DNA of 64,000 bases from Alcanivorax nanhaiticus (GCF_000756665.1 NZ_ARXV01000004.1:62001-126000), one strand, 5' to 3'. Numbered from the stretch's first letter, positions 1 through 9,498 are shown. The notes: a model not told the origin generated them from the letters alone. Translations and numbers: made by a program.

Positions 1-1
1 A

Positions 2-241
2 GATGTCGCCCTGATCACCGAAGTGCGCCAGAAGGGGCTGATGATCGGCATCCAGCTGGATCGCCCCTGTGCCGAACTGGTCGCCAGCGCCCGCGAGGCA
101 GGCCTGCTGATCAACGTAACCGCCGGCTCCGTGGTACGGCTGTTGCCACCACTGGTGATCTCAGATGCCGAAATGCAAATCCTGGTGGACAACCTGTCTG
201 CCGTCATTCGTTCTTTTGCCAATGCACAGGAGGTCGCATGA
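2..241 (+). CDS. argD: Acetylornithine aminotransferase, C-terminal end (partial)
   Basis: This is the last 79 residues of a gene that begins before the window. It reads in frame from base 2 and contains the class-III PLP aminotransferase tail: KGLMIGIQL, then GLLINVTAG and [10 protein letters not shown], as in ArgD and related enzymes. ArgD makes N-acetylornithine in arginine biosynthesis. The stop overlaps the argF start (ATGA), so the two are translationally coupled, and this context favours ArgD over other class-III aminotransferases. The PLP lysine lies outside the window, so the call rests on the tail and the neighbour. Confidence 0.85.
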   Translation, partial: DVALITEVRQKGLMIGIQLDRPCAELVASAREAGLLINVTAGSVVRLLPPLVISDAEMQILVDNLSAVIRSFANAQEVA

Positions 242-1146
242 GCCGGCATTTCCTGACTCTCAATGACCTGACACCGGACGAACTGGGCTACCTGATCCAG
301 CGCGCCATCGAACTGAAAACCATGCTGCGCAATGGCCAGAGCCACGAACCCTTGAAAGGCAAGACACTGGGGATGATCTTCGAGAAGTCCTCCACCCGCA
401 CACGGGTGTCGTTTGAAGTAGCCATGACCCAGTTTGGCGGCGCCAGCATTTTCCTCTCACCTCGCGACACCCAGCTGGGCCGCGGTGAACCCATTGAGGA
501 TTCTGCCCGAGTACTGTCCCGCATGGTGGATGCGGTGATGATCCGAACCTTTGATCACGCCACCGTGGAAACCTTTGCTGCCCACTCCGCCGTGCCGGTC
601 ATCAATGCACTGACTGACGACTTCCATCCCTGCCAGCTGCTGGCAGACATGCAGACGTTTGTTGAGCACCGCGGCAGTATTCAGGGCAAGAAAGTGGTCT
701 GGGTGGGCGATGGCAACAACATGTGCGCCAGCTACATGAACGCGGCCCGGCAATTTGATTTCGAACTGGTGATCAGCTGCCCTGACGGTTTTGCCCCGGA
801 CGAGGATCTGCTGACCCGCTGCACTGATCGTGTCAGCCTGGAACCAGACGTACGCGAAGCCGTGAAAGGTGCTCATCTGGTAGTGACCGACGTGTGGGCC
901 TCCATGGGTCAGGAAGACGAGCAACAGGAACGCATGAATGCCTTTGAAGGCTTCCAGGTGACCCCGGAGCTGATGGATCTGGCCGATCCGGAAGCGCTGT
1001 TCATGCACTGCCTGCCCGCCCACCGTGGTGAGGAAGTCAGCCATGAGATGATGGACGACCCCCGTGCGGTGGTCTGGGACGAAGCGGAAAACCGTCTCCA
1101 CGCCCAGAAAGCGCTACTGGAATTCCTGCTCACCGGGCAGCATTGA
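238..1146 (+). CDS. argF: Ornithine carbamoyltransferase
   Basis: Cytosolic enzyme that condenses ornithine with carbamoyl phosphate to give citrulline in arginine synthesis. It has 302 residues, the usual length. The carbamoyl-phosphate loop STRTR is at residues 52-56, HPCQ at 130-133, the ornithine-side DVWASMG at 218-224 and the catalytic HCLP at 257-260. All key residues are present, so it should be active. The start ATG overlaps the argD stop. An AGT/TGT-heptamer repeat begins a few bases after its stop. Confidence 0.97.
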   Translation: MSRHFLTLNDLTPDELGYLIQRAIELKTMLRNGQSHEPLKGKTLGMIFEKSSTRTRVSFEVAMTQFGGASIFLSPRDTQLGRGEPIEDSARVLSRMVDAVMIRTFDHATVETFAAHSAVPVINALTDDFHPCQLLADMQTFVEHRGSIQGKKVVWVGDGNNMCASYMNAARQFDFELVISCPDGFAPDEDLLTRCTDRVSLEPDVREAVKGAHLVVTDVWASMGQEDEQQERMNAFEGFQVTPELMDLADPEALFMHCLPAHRGEEVSHEMMDDPRAVVWDEAENRLHAQKALLEFLLTGQH

Positions 1147-1150
1147 TGGT

Positions 1151-1217
1151 AAGGCTGCACGCAACACGCAACACGCAACACGTGGCTTATTGTTCGAGTC
1201 GCGTGCAGCGTGAAGCC
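1151..1217. repeat. Heptamer repeat element 1 (TGT-TGCG class)
   Basis: Begins 4 bases after the argF stop. The plus strand carries ACGCAAC three times in tandem; on the minus strand this reads TGT-TGCG with a period of seven. A right arm, GCGTGCAGC at 1201-1209, pairs with GCTGCACGC at the left end, so the block can fold back. This is the smallest and least symmetrical of the seven heptamer elements in the window. Just downstream, CCTGG (1216-1220) and CCAGG (1225-1229) could pair over the ribosome-binding site of the next gene. Confidence 0.6.
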
Positions 1218-1231
1218 TGGAGCGCCAGGAC

Positions 1232-2287
1232 ATGAAAGCCCCACTGCTGAGCATTGAAAACCTGGCGTGCGGTTATCACCAGCAGGCCGTTGTGAAGGAC
1301 CTCAGCCTGTCTCTGGCGGCAGGGGAAATTGCCTGCCTGCTGGGTCCCAGCGGCTGCGGAAAAACCACCACGCTACGAGCCATTGCAGGACTGGAGCCGG
1401 TCACCGCAGGCAGTATCCGCATTCAGGATCGCCTGGTGTCATCCCACCACCACCAGATGCCACCGGAACAGCGCGGCCTGGGCATGGTGTTCCAGGAACA
1501 TGCGCTATTCCCCCACCTGACCGTGGCTGACAATGTGGCCTTCGGGTTGCGCAAACTGCCCAGTAATGAAAAAGCCAAACGGGTGCGCGAGTGTCTTGCG
1601 CGCGTGCGTCTGGATGACATGGAAGCGCGCTACCCCCACGAACTGTCTGGGGGCCAACAGCAACGCGTTGCCCTGGCTCGCGCCCTGGCACCACGCCCTG
1701 CCCTGTTGTTGCTGGATGAACCTTTTGCCAGCCTGGATCTGGACTTGCGCCGCCAATTGGCGCAAGAACTCGGAGATATCCTGCGCGAGGAAAACGTCAC
1801 TACACTAATGGTGACCCATGATCAGGAAGAAGCCTTTGCCCTGGCTGATCGGGTCGGTGTCATGCGTCACGGCAATCTGGAGCAATGGGATTCGCCTTAC
1901 AACATTTACCACGCTCCGGCTAACCGGTTTGTAGCTGAATTCGCCGGCTATGGTGCTTTCCTGCGCGGAAAGGTTACCGACAGTCATAGTGTTCAAACCA
2001 GCCTTGGCGAGTTGACTGGCCGTCATCAGGATAGCCTGTTACCGGGAACGGAAGTCGATGTCCTGCTTCGCCCTGAGGACATCGTCGCAGACGAAACGGC
2101 CAGCCTTGCGCTGCCCATCACCCGTCGCCAGTTCACTGGCGCCAGCATCCTTTATCACTTGCGCGTCAGTGCCTCAGAAACCCTGCTCTGCCAAACCGAC
2201 AGCCATACCAACGTTCTGGAAGGCGACACGTTGCATGTAAGGCTGGGGACCAAGCATCTGGTCTCCTTCGCAGTGAACAGTGAATAG
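1232..2287 (+). CDS. ABC transporter ATP-binding protein (Fbp/Pot type, orphan)
   Basis: 351-residue importer ATPase. Walker A is GPSGCGKTT (about residues 38-46), the signature is LSGGQQQRVALARAL, and Walker B is LLLLDEPFASLD followed by the switch histidine in VTHDQEEAF. The C-terminal third (from about 240) is a TOBE-like domain with RPEDI, as in FbpC, PotA and CysA relatives. Substrate cannot be read from the sequence. No permease or binding protein is adjacent, so it is an orphan ATPase. The start has AGGA five bases upstream. Its last codons and TAG stop lie inside heptamer element 2, so its extreme C-terminus (VNSE) is encoded by the repeat. Confidence 0.9.
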   Translation: MKAPLLSIENLACGYHQQAVVKDLSLSLAAGEIACLLGPSGCGKTTTLRAIAGLEPVTAGSIRIQDRLVSSHHHQMPPEQRGLGMVFQEHALFPHLTVADNVAFGLRKLPSNEKAKRVRECLARVRLDDMEARYPHELSGGQQQRVALARALAPRPALLLLDEPFASLDLDLRRQLAQELGDILREENVTTLMVTHDQEEAFALADRVGVMRHGNLEQWDSPYNIYHAPANRFVAEFAGYGAFLRGKVTDSHSVQTSLGELTGRHQDSLLPGTEVDVLLRPEDIVADETASLALPITRRQFTGASILYHLRVSASETLLCQTDSHTNVLEGDTLHVRLGTKHLVSFAVNSE

Positions 2288-2429
2288 TGAAAAGCGCGCG
2301 TTCGATCCAAGTGCCATCTTTAAACGCAAGAGGCCGCGCCCAAGGTATGGACGCGGCCTCTTTGCCTTCAGCCACCACCGCGCTTCGCACGCGCAACTAT
2401 TAACTATTCACTGTTAACTATTCACTGCC
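2270..2429. repeat. Heptamer repeat element 2 (AGT-KAAY class) with central hairpin
   Basis: The left arm reads AGT-GAAC, AGT-GAAT, AGT-GAAA and contains the stop of the ABC ATPase gene. The right arm, inverted, holds five AGT units alternating GAAT, TAAC and TAAT, and ends 4 bases from the stop of the convergent diguanylate cyclase. Between them AAGAGGCCGCG (2328-2338) pairs with CGCGGCCTCTT (2352-2362), a stem with T and A tracts on its two sides that could terminate transcription in both directions. The right half closely matches the right half of element 6. Confidence 0.8.
2328..2363. terminator. Possible bidirectional terminator in element 2
   Basis: An 11-bp perfect stem with a 13-base loop, flanked by A residues on one side and CTTT on the other, sits between convergent genes. 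The T tract is short, so termination is inferred. Confidence 0.5.
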
Positions 2430-2433
2430 TTTT

Positions 2434-3537
2434 TCAGGCCACCTGACTTTGATTGCGCCCTGAACTCTTGGCCCGGTACAAACCCTGGTCCGCACGGTTA
2501 AGCACATCATCCACGCTTTCATTGTCATGATAGGCTGCAACGCCCACCGACAGACTGACTGAAGACGGCCCACCCTCTTGCCCGAACTGCTCCTGACTCC
2601 AGCGCTTGCGCAAACGCTCCGCCACCAGCAAGGCCCCTTCCTCGTTACTCTGGGGCAGAATCAGCAGAAATTCCTCACCCCCCAAGCGCCCGAAGTAATC
2701 GCCATCACGCATATCGGCAATCACTACCTGGGAGAAACGTCGCAACACCCGGTCCCCCCATTCATGACCGTAGTGATCATTAATCTGCTTGAAGTGATCC
2801 AGATCCACGTAACAAACAGAAAACGGCACCTTCTTGCGGTCCGCCAGTGCCTTCTGTCGATTCAACACTTCCAGCAGGTGACGACGATTGAACAACCCGG
2901 TCAGATCATCGCGAATCGCCATCTCCCTGACTTGCTCAAGCCCCTTGGCAAGCTCCCGGTTTTTGTCCGCCAGATTTCTGCGCAGGCGGTGGATACTCCC
3001 GCCCGTGATCGCAAAGCTGATGGAAATCATGGTGAATACCAGCCATTGCAGCACTTCCACAGAGAAGCTCAGCTGTACCCAGCGATCATCCAGCGCTAAC
3101 CACAACATGGCCGCATAAGCGGCGCTGGAAAACATTGCCACCCCAACCATGACCTTGCCGCTAAGCTGAAAGGAAACCAGCAGCAAAACAGCAAAAAACA
3201 GTGTGACAACACTGAGACGGAACTCATCTACGTAGTAGCCTGAGGTCATGAACACGACCACGCAGTAGATGATCAACGGCAATGACAGCGACGGGTCCCG
3301 CAGCCGCAGGGTGGCACCGCTAATCAACAACAGGAAGTACGACAACATGGATACCCAGAGCCCACCCAACAGGAGCGAGCCCCACTGCGGCGAAATCTGA
3401 AAGGCCCCCATGCGGTAATACACAAGACAGAGCAGCGTATGCATGCCCATGATCGCCACCGCAGAACGGCCATGACGCCTGAGCAACCTTGTCTCATTGA
3501 AGGTCAGACTTTCGGCCTGACGCAGCTCACTGTTCAT
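2434..3537 (-). CDS. Membrane diguanylate cyclase (GGDEF) with intact I-site
   Basis: 367 residues. The N-terminal half holds about six hydrophobic segments (roughly residues 25-190); the C-terminal GGDEF domain starts near DDLTGLFNRRH. The active loop is GGEEF, the form found in active enzymes. The product-inhibition I-site is present as RDGD five residues before GGEEF. It should make c-di-GMP from two GTP at the inner membrane. Its start overlaps the stop of the upstream cyclase (ATGA). The two proteins share architecture and probably arose by duplication. No sensory domain other than the membrane region is recognisable. Confidence 0.93.
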   Translation of the reverse strand: MNSELRQAESLTFNETRLLRRHGRSAVAIMGMHTLLCLVYYRMGAFQISPQWGSLLLGGLWVSMLSYFLLLISGATLRLRDPSLSLPLIIYCVVVFMTSGYYVDEFRLSVVTLFFAVLLLVSFQLSGKVMVGVAMFSSAAYAAMLWLALDDRWVQLSFSVEVLQWLVFTMISISFAITGGSIHRLRRNLADKNRELAKGLEQVREMAIRDDLTGLFNRRHLLEVLNRQKALADRKKVPFSVCYVDLDHFKQINDHYGHEWGDRVLRRFSQVVIADMRDGDYFGRLGGEEFLLILPQSNEEGALLVAERLRKRWSQEQFGQEGGPSSVSLSVGVAAYHDNESVDDVLNRADQGLYRAKSSGRNQSQVA

Positions 3538-4637
3538 GAGCGTGACTCCACCACCAGTTTGTCACGGCCACTTTCCTTTGCCCGGTACAGTGCCGCATCC
3601 GCCCTGCGGATAACCTGGGCAGGCGCCTCTCCCTGTGCCAGCATGGCCAAGCCAGCAGACAAGGTAACATGGAGCTCCGGCGCTTCGGAAAAGCGTTGGC
3701 TGCGCATCCCCATCAAAATCCCTTCCACCAAATGTATTGCCTCTTCCTGGTCACTCACGGGCAACACCAGCATAAATTCTTCCCCCCCCAGTCGAGCAGC
3801 AAAATCCTGGCCACTCAAATGACGGGTCACCACCTCCGCAAAGCGCTGTAGCACCAGATCACCAACGCCATGACCATAGCGGTCATTAATGCGCTTGAAG
3901 AAATCCAGATCAGCATAGACCACACCGAGCGCAAACGCTCCTCGCGAAGCCTGGCCGCAGGCCTTGCCAAGCAACTCCATGGCATGCCGGCGGCGGTAAA
4001 AGCCGGTCAGCTCATCTTTTACCGCCATATCATGAATGCGTTCAACCACCTCTGCCAGTTGGCTGTTTCGCTTGCCCAACAGGCTACGAATCGTAGAAAT
4101 TTCCGCCGCGAGCAGGGCCACGGCCATGACCATGACCGCAAACAACCCCCACTGGATCCACTCCCCGTGCACATCAACCACTTCCGGCCAGTAGAGGTAT
4201 ACCACCCCCAAGGCGATGGCATAGCCCAGCACACAGTAAACCGCCAGAAAGATGAACTGCCTCAGCGAGGCCTGCAGCACGCCCAACTGCACGATGGCAA
4301 AGAACATCAGCATGACGCAAAGACGAACCTGATCCACCACCACTGCCGTCACCAGCAACCCGGTCGTCGACCAGACCATTAGGGGCATGATCATGGCGGG
4401 CTCACCCAGACGACGGTTCAGGCCAAGCAGCATAAAGGAGACAAAGAGGGCATGACCGGCCCAGATAATGGAAAACAGGGCCGCGAAAAGTGAATCACCA
4501 CCGCGGAAGAAATCCAGTTGCAGGGCAATCCAGCACAGCAGAGTGTGGGCACTACCACCCATCACGATGGCAAACAGCACTCGCCGAACACGTTGAGACT
4601 GGAGGGCTGCCGGATGTATGGCTAAAGACTGATCCAT
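3534..4637 (-). CDS. Membrane diguanylate cyclase (GGDEF) lacking the I-site arginine
   Basis: Same architecture as its downstream partner: about six membrane segments, a short linker, then a GGDEF domain with GGEEF in ARLGGEEFMLVLP. At the I-site position the sequence is SGQD instead of RxxD, so allosteric product inhibition is probably absent. The chosen start (MDQSLAIHP, 367 residues) follows CAGG at a workable distance. An in-frame ATG 17 codons upstream (4688) has no visible ribosome-binding site. It is first in a two-gene operon with the partner cyclase. Confidence 0.88.
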   Translation of the reverse strand: MDQSLAIHPAALQSQRVRRVLFAIVMGGSAHTLLCWIALQLDFFRGGDSLFAALFSIIWAGHALFVSFMLLGLNRRLGEPAMIMPLMVWSTTGLLVTAVVVDQVRLCVMLMFFAIVQLGVLQASLRQFIFLAVYCVLGYAIALGVVYLYWPEVVDVHGEWIQWGLFAVMVMAVALLAAEISTIRSLLGKRNSQLAEVVERIHDMAVKDELTGFYRRRHAMELLGKACGQASRGAFALGVVYADLDFFKRINDRYGHGVGDLVLQRFAEVVTRHLSGQDFAARLGGEEFMLVLPVSDQEEAIHLVEGILMGMRSQRFSEAPELHVTLSAGLAMLAQGEAPAQVIRRADAALYRAKESGRDKLVVESRS

Positions 4638-4695
4638 TCGGGTACCTGGTGTCGCGAGGCCAGCCCACCCATTACCAAGGCCGCGCATGATGACT

Positions 4696-4732
4696 ATTTA
4701 GTATTATTGTTAATTAAATAGTAATACTAAAT
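4696..4732. promoter_or_regulatory. AT-rich inverted repeat upstream of the cyclase operon
   Basis: ATTTAGTATTA (4696-4706) is repeated in perfect inversion as TAATACTAAAT (4722-4732) with a 15-base spacer. It lies 59-95 bases upstream of the chosen cyclase start and downstream of glpK. The block is far richer in AT than its surroundings. It looks like an operator or promoter; no regulator can be named. Confidence 0.5.
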
Positions 4733-4841
4733 GACTACTGCATCACAGTTTCACTGTCGACCCATACCGACCGCCTATCGAGAAACAAGCGGTTTTATAC
4801 CGACAACCCTCTGATTTTCTGATCAAAATTGAGGCTTTCGC

Positions 4842-6320
4842 CTACTCTTGGCGCACTCTGGCCACGGCATCGCGCCAACCGGCATAACGGCGTTGCCGCT
4901 CTTCCTCTTCCAGTGCAGGAGAGAATTCCCGTTCACAGCGCCACTGCCCCGCGATAGCTTCCAACGATGGATACAAGCCGCAACCAAGCCCAGCCAGATA
5001 GGCCGCACCCAATGCCGTGGTTTCGGTAACCACCGGCCGGTCTACACACACACCCAACACATCGGAAAGCGTCTGACTCAACCAGTTGTTCACTACCATG
5101 CCGCCATCCACACGCAGTGTTGTCGGTCGGGTTCCACAATCTGCAGCCATGGCATCAAGCAGATCCCGGGACTGATAGCACACCGCCTCCAACCCGGCGG
5201 TCACCACTTCAGCAATGCCGGTGTCCCGAGTCAAACCCAGCAACGCCCCGCGGGCATGAGGATCCCACCAGGGGGCCCCGAGGCCGGTAAACGCAGGCAC
5301 CAGATACACGCCTCCTGCGGAACCGACACGACGAGCCAGCGCTTCTGTTTCGCTGGCATCGGAAATCAGTTTAAGCCCATCGCGCAACCACTGGATGGCC
5401 GCCCCTGCCACAAAGATAGAGCCTTCCAACGCATAGGTGGTTTTCCCATTGAGACGATACCCCACCGTGGTCAGCAGGCGGTTTTCAGACGTGACCGCCT
5501 CACCGGTGTTCATCACCATGAAACAACCTGTGCCATAGGTGCTTTTGACCATCCCCGGCGAGAAACAGGCCTGACCGACCAGTGCGGCCTGCTGGTCCCC
5601 GGCAATGCCACAAACCGGCACCGCAGCACCCAGCAATTCCGGGCAGGTCTGGCCAAAATCGCCAGCACTGTCGCGCACTTCCGGCAATACACTGGCTGGC
5701 ACCTTGAACAAGGCGAGCAGCTCGTCATCCCAGCACTGGGTATGAATATTGAACAGCAAGGTACGGGAAGCGTTGGTGGCATCCGTGGCGTGAACCTTGC
5801 CGCGAGTCAGTTGCCACAGCAACCAGCTATCGATGGTGCCAAACGCCAACTCGCCCGCATCGGCGCGCTGACGAGCCCCAGGCGTATTGTCCAGCAGCCA
5901 GGCCAACTTGGTGGCAGAAAAATAAGGATCCAGCAACAACCCGGTTTTATCGCGAACGGCATCCTCGTGGCCAGCTTCGCGCAAAGCCTGACATGTTGCG
6001 GCGGTACGGCGATCCTGCCAGACGATCGCCCGAGCCAGAGGGTCCCCGGTTTCCCGATCCCACAGCACCGTGGTTTCCCGCTGGTTGGTAATACCAATAG
6101 CGGACAGCTGCTGAGCCTCGATATGGGCATTGCGCAGCGCCTCACGACAAAGGCTCAGGGTATCGTTCCAGATTTCCTTGGCATCATGTTCCACCCAGCC
6201 ATCCTGCGGGAAATGCTGCCGAAATTCTTTCTGGGCCTGGCCTACCGCCTTGCCCTCACCATCAAACACAATGGCGCGGGAGCTCGTGGTGCCCTGATCG
6301 ATGGAAAGAATATATGACAT
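4842..6320 (-). CDS. glpK: Glycerol kinase
   Basis: 492-residue FGGY kinase that phosphorylates glycerol to sn-glycerol-3-phosphate. The N-terminal phosphate loop DQGTTSSR is at about residues 8-15, with [21 protein letters not shown] and STYGTGCF further on, all typical of GlpK. The start chosen ([10 protein letters not shown]) follows a GGGTGAG-like site and matches family length. An in-frame upstream extension to 6413 has no family homology. It stands alone: no glpF or glpD is in view. Heptamer element 3 lies in its upstream region. Confidence 0.96.
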   Translation of the reverse strand: MSYILSIDQGTTSSRAIVFDGEGKAVGQAQKEFRQHFPQDGWVEHDAKEIWNDTLSLCREALRNAHIEAQQLSAIGITNQRETTVLWDRETGDPLARAIVWQDRRTAATCQALREAGHEDAVRDKTGLLLDPYFSATKLAWLLDNTPGARQRADAGELAFGTIDSWLLWQLTRGKVHATDATNASRTLLFNIHTQCWDDELLALFKVPASVLPEVRDSAGDFGQTCPELLGAAVPVCGIAGDQQAALVGQACFSPGMVKSTYGTGCFMVMNTGEAVTSENRLLTTVGYRLNGKTTYALEGSIFVAGAAIQWLRDGLKLISDASETEALARRVGSAGGVYLVPAFTGLGAPWWDPHARGALLGLTRDTGIAEVVTAGLEAVCYQSRDLLDAMAADCGTRPTTLRVDGGMVVNNWLSQTLSDVLGVCVDRPVVTETTALGAAYLAGLGCGLYPSLEAIAGQWRCEREFSPALEEEERQRRYAGWRDAVARVRQE

Positions 6321-6454
6321 GATTCGGCTCACCCTGTTATCAGTATTGGCGGGGATCAGATAGATGTCCCGATGGTATCGGGGGGCGCATTTTAACCGAA
6401 GGCCCTTCGGCAAATTACACCATAACGGACAATCTTATGGACAAAGCCTGACGT

Positions 6455-6609
6455 GAGTTGAAAGTTCAAAGTTTAAAGTTGAAAAGCGCGGCAAACGCTT
6501 TCGGTTCTGTGAGGCCGTGCCCGCGCCATTACCGTTAATCGCGGGCAGGGAGCAGCAAAACCCTCCGACCTGATCCGCGTTTCAACTTTAAACTTTGAAC
6601 TTTCAACTC
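6455..6609. repeat. Heptamer repeat element 3 (AGT-TNAA class) with central hairpin
   Basis: Left arm: AGT-TGAA, AGT-TCAA, AGT-TTAA, AGT-TGAA, then AAGCGCG. The right arm is its near-perfect inverse (about 30 paired bases with one indel). The centre holds TGCCCGCG (6518-6525) and CGCGGGCA (6540-6547). The right end is 13 bases from the stop of the sensor kinase. It shares both arms and the central stem with element 5, about 46 kb away. Confidence 0.85.
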
Positions 6610-6622
6610 GAAACTCACAGCT

Positions 6623-8239
6623 TCAGTTTACCCGCCCCAGCACATGCTGACCTTGCTGAGTCGCTGGCAATGTCACAGTGAAGCGAGCACCGCCCTCCGG
6701 ACTTTCTTCCACCCGGATTTCACCACCGTGCCAATCCACGATGCGCTTCACAATAGAAAGCCCCAATCCATAACCACCGCTGGCTCGATGGCGGCTTTTA
6801 TCCAGCCGGGCAAATGGCTTGAACACCCGCTCACGCTCATGCTCGGGAATACCCGGCCCATTGTCATCCACATGGATAACCACCCGGCTGTCCTCATCCT
6901 CAATCCGCATGACGATGGAGGACCCCGCATAACGCAGCGCATTGGTGACCAGGTTCTGCAGCACCCGATGCAGATAGCGCTCTTCCGCTTCCACTTCAAG
7001 CATCGGCGAATCACATTCCACGGAGATGGTGGTTTCACCACGAATGGTTTCCAGTTCATCGCGCAGCTGTTCGCACAACTCCATCACCTGCACCGGCTTG
7101 AACTCGATATTGGGCGTCCCCTGCTCCAACCGGGCATAGGTAAGAATTTCATCAATCAACTGATCCAGCTGCTCAATATCATGATCCAGCGCATTAAGCT
7201 TTTCGCGACGTAATTCAGCCGATTCGATATCCGCCAGCATCTCCAGCCCAAAACGTAATCGTGCAACCGGAGTGCGCAATTCATGACTGACCGCGCGGGT
7301 CATCTCTCGCTGGGATTCGATCAGACGACGAATATGTGCGGTCATGCCATTAAACGTAGCCGCTACCTGGCCAATGGCATCACTGCCCTCGATATTCGCA
7401 TACGCCCCCAGATCCCCGGAGCCCAACCGGCTTACCGCCCTGTCCAGTTGCTTGAGCCTGCGCTGCAAGGGGCTCACCTGCAAATAGGTCGCCAACGCCA
7501 CGGCCAGCAGACTTAGCACACCGGCAACCAGCAACAGTTCCATGGGGAATTGATCAAACAGCGAAAGCGGCCCTATCACCAACAACTTGCCCGTCTGGGC
7601 CACCGGGGCATAGATGCGGATACTGGAATCGCTGCGTGTACTGTCATCCAGGGCAATTACCACTTCCCGGCGATTCAGACGCTGTTCCTGCTCCGCATCC
7701 AGATCCACCGTATCGCGATCCACCATGACCAGATCATAGCCAAAGTATTGCTGCAGATTGGCAAGCGCCCCCTCCCATTCCTGTTCCGGGAAATGCGAAA
7801 GGTGATTGAGAATAAGCACGGCAGTGGCTCGCGCCTGCTGCTCGGACACCTTGGTCATCCGGGTGACGATAAAGGTATCTTCATCCGGGAGCTGGAAGAG
7901 AATATCGGCAAAGCCCTCGGCATCGTTCAATCGCATCACCACCAGCCCTTCGCTGAGGTGAAGCGCTTCCCGATACCCCAGATTCAGGGATTCTGAATCC
8001 TGCAGGCTGATAGGCGCGCCGAATAGCTGGGTCAGCACCTGGCTCCAGCGGCCCCGCTCTTCCGGTTTATAACGCTGGTAGCCCTCCGCCATCAGGTAGA
8101 AGGTACCCCGCGCCATTTCCTCGCGGTAAATATCGGAACGATATTGGTTGACCAGCTGCACGGAGGCGTAAGTGATGGCGCCAATAAAGCACAGCGCCAG
8201 CAACAGCCCTCCGTAGAGCCGAAGGAAAATACTATTCAA
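6623..8239 (-). CDS. Sensor histidine kinase (RstB-like)
   Basis: 538 residues. A membrane segment at about 9-29 is followed by a periplasmic region of about 200 residues, a second membrane segment at about 232-252, then HAMP. The dimerisation box SHELRTPVARLRF has the phospho-accepting His319. The ATPase has an N box (NLVTNALRYA), a G1 box (DDNGPGIP) and a G2 box (GGYGLGLSIV). It is downstream of its response regulator by 31 bases, probably co-transcribed. The signal is unknown. Domain order and partner resemble RstBA, but the assignment to that system is by resemblance. Confidence 0.92.
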   Translation of the reverse strand: MNSIFLRLYGGLLLALCFIGAITYASVQLVNQYRSDIYREEMARGTFYLMAEGYQRYKPEERGRWSQVLTQLFGAPISLQDSESLNLGYREALHLSEGLVVMRLNDAEGFADILFQLPDEDTFIVTRMTKVSEQQARATAVLILNHLSHFPEQEWEGALANLQQYFGYDLVMVDRDTVDLDAEQEQRLNRREVVIALDDSTRSDSSIRIYAPVAQTGKLLVIGPLSLFDQFPMELLLVAGVLSLLAVALATYLQVSPLQRRLKQLDRAVSRLGSGDLGAYANIEGSDAIGQVAATFNGMTAHIRRLIESQREMTRAVSHELRTPVARLRFGLEMLADIESAELRREKLNALDHDIEQLDQLIDEILTYARLEQGTPNIEFKPVQVMELCEQLRDELETIRGETTISVECDSPMLEVEAEERYLHRVLQNLVTNALRYAGSSIVMRIEDEDSRVVIHVDDNGPGIPEHERERVFKPFARLDKSRHRASGGYGLGLSIVKRIVDWHGGEIRVEESPEGGARFTVTLPATQQGQHVLGRVN

Positions 8240-8270
8240 AGGTCACCCAGCGTCACGACGCGGCGGAGGA

Positions 8271-8993
8271 TCAGGCCGCGCCGATTTCCTTGACGAACAA
8301 ATAGCCCTTGGAGCGCACGGTCTTGATACGCTTCGGATTTTCCGGATCGTCACCCACCTTGGGACGAATACGGGAAATCCGCACATCGATGGAACGATCC
8401 TGTCCATCGTACTGAATGCCACGCAGCTTCTCGAAAATGGTTTCCCGCGACAGCACCGTGCCGGCATTGGAGGCCAGCAACCAGAGCAGATCGTATTCCG
8501 CACTGGTCAGATCCACCGACTCACCAGCCAGGGTCACTTCCCGGGCCGAGTTGTCGATCACCAGCGCACCAAATTCCAGACGTGCCGGCGAATTGTCACG
8601 CTCATTGTCGGTTTCCACCCTGCGCAGCAGTGCCCGAATTCTGGCCAGCAGAACGCGGGGTTTTACGGGCTTGGCCACATAATCATCCGCGCCCATCTCC
8701 AGTCCGAGCACCTGATCCATATCATCGGTTCGGGCAGTCAGCATCAGGATAGGGTTCTTGTAGGCACTACGTACTTCGCGGCATACCGTCAGGCCATCCG
8801 CGCCCGGCAGCATGAGATCCAGCACTACCAGGTCCGGTTGTTCAGCCCGGATGCGGCGAATCGCCTCTTCACCGTCGCTGACGACAGTGACATCCAGACC
8901 GTTGGCTTGAAGATATTCACAGGTGAGATCGGCAAGACGTTCATCATCTTCCACGATCATGATGGCTGGCGGGTTATCCTGCACCGTTGTCAT
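8271..8993 (-). CDS. OmpR-family response regulator (RstA-like)
   Basis: 240 residues. The receiver domain has the acidic pair near residues 15-17, phospho-acceptor Asp59 in VVLDLMLPG, and K in AKPVKP. The C-terminal winged helix ends RIKTVRSKGYLF. The stretch YDGQDRSIDVRISR closely resembles RstA. It should bind DNA on phosphorylation by the kinase encoded next to it. The long upstream region is shared with the divergent nrdAB operon. Confidence 0.92.
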   Translation of the reverse strand: MTTVQDNPPAIMIVEDDERLADLTCEYLQANGLDVTVVSDGEEAIRRIRAEQPDLVVLDLMLPGADGLTVCREVRSAYKNPILMLTARTDDMDQVLGLEMGADDYVAKPVKPRVLLARIRALLRRVETDNERDNSPARLEFGALVIDNSAREVTLAGESVDLTSAEYDLLWLLASNAGTVLSRETIFEKLRGIQYDGQDRSIDVRISRIRPKVGDDPENPKRIKTVRSKGYLFVKEIGAA

Positions 8994-9172
8994 CCCGTCC
9001 TTATCCTTATCGATTTGTATCGTTATTGTCGTTTCCTGTCAGGACCAACCCGGCCACTGTCAAAAACGTATCCCTATCGCACGTTTATACGCATACGCAC
9101 TGCCCACGGCAACCTTGTAAATGTCGCACTTCTGTTCGAACCCTGTTCATTCGCATTTTTCAACGTTGACAA
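8994..9172. other. Divergent intergenic region, response-regulator side
   Basis: No gene is seen. It must contain the promoter of the two-component operon, and has TATC-rich sequence (CTTATCC, CTTATCG, GTATCG) just upstream of the start, but no convincing promoter or operator stands out. Confidence 0.4.
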
Positions 9173-9239
9173 ACACAATATCTAGTAAAGCATCGCCCAC
9201 TAACGGTGCTCATAAAATGCACTCACATTGCTCCACAAG

Positions 9240-9248
9240 TTATCCACA
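9240..9248 (+). promoter_or_regulatory. DnaA box upstream of nrdAB
   Basis: A perfect TTATCCACA, preceded 12 bases earlier by a 7/9 match (TGCTCCACA). In Escherichia coli, nrdAB expression is linked to DnaA through boxes in its promoter. A consensus box here suggests the same coupling of nucleotide reduction to replication; it is about 380 bases from the nrdA start, so direct action is inferred. Confidence 0.65.
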
Positions 9249-9451
9249 AAATTTCCCCAACCGAAGTACTTGCAAATCCGGGGGAGCAACTATAACTTGT
9301 ACTGATCCTGAGCGGCGACCCCAACATATTGGGTTTCAAATGCAGCGCTGCCACCCAGTCGCCAAACCAACAACAACAGGGAAAAGTGCCGGTTGATCAG
9401 CAATTTAGCGGCAATCAGGCATTCAGGGAGCGGCAAAACGTCATGGAAAAG

Positions 9452-9498
9452 ACACAAGATATAGTGGTCCTCCTTCCGGACCAGACAATATTCCCGAC
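9452..9498 (+). promoter_or_regulatory. Paired NrdR-like boxes upstream of nrdA
   Basis: ACACAAGATATAGTGG at 9452-9467 is a good NrdR box. A weaker second one (AGACAATATTCCCGAC) starts at 9483, exactly 31 bases on, the three-helical-turn spacing typical of NrdR operators. They lie 127-173 bases before the nrdA start. NrdR is the nucleotide-sensing repressor of ribonucleotide reductase operons. Confidence 0.65.

Noticed and set aside
4848..6317. A 489-codon open frame opposite glpK
   Set aside because: Composition is that of an antisense shadow; glpK is complete and certain.
6321..6413. Longer N-terminus of glycerol kinase
   Set aside because: GlpK family proteins begin close to the DQGTTSSR loop; the extension has no homology.
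9173..9188. Single NrdR-like box as a functional operator
   Set aside because: It has no partner at 31 bases and is 450 bases from nrdA; kept only as a remark.
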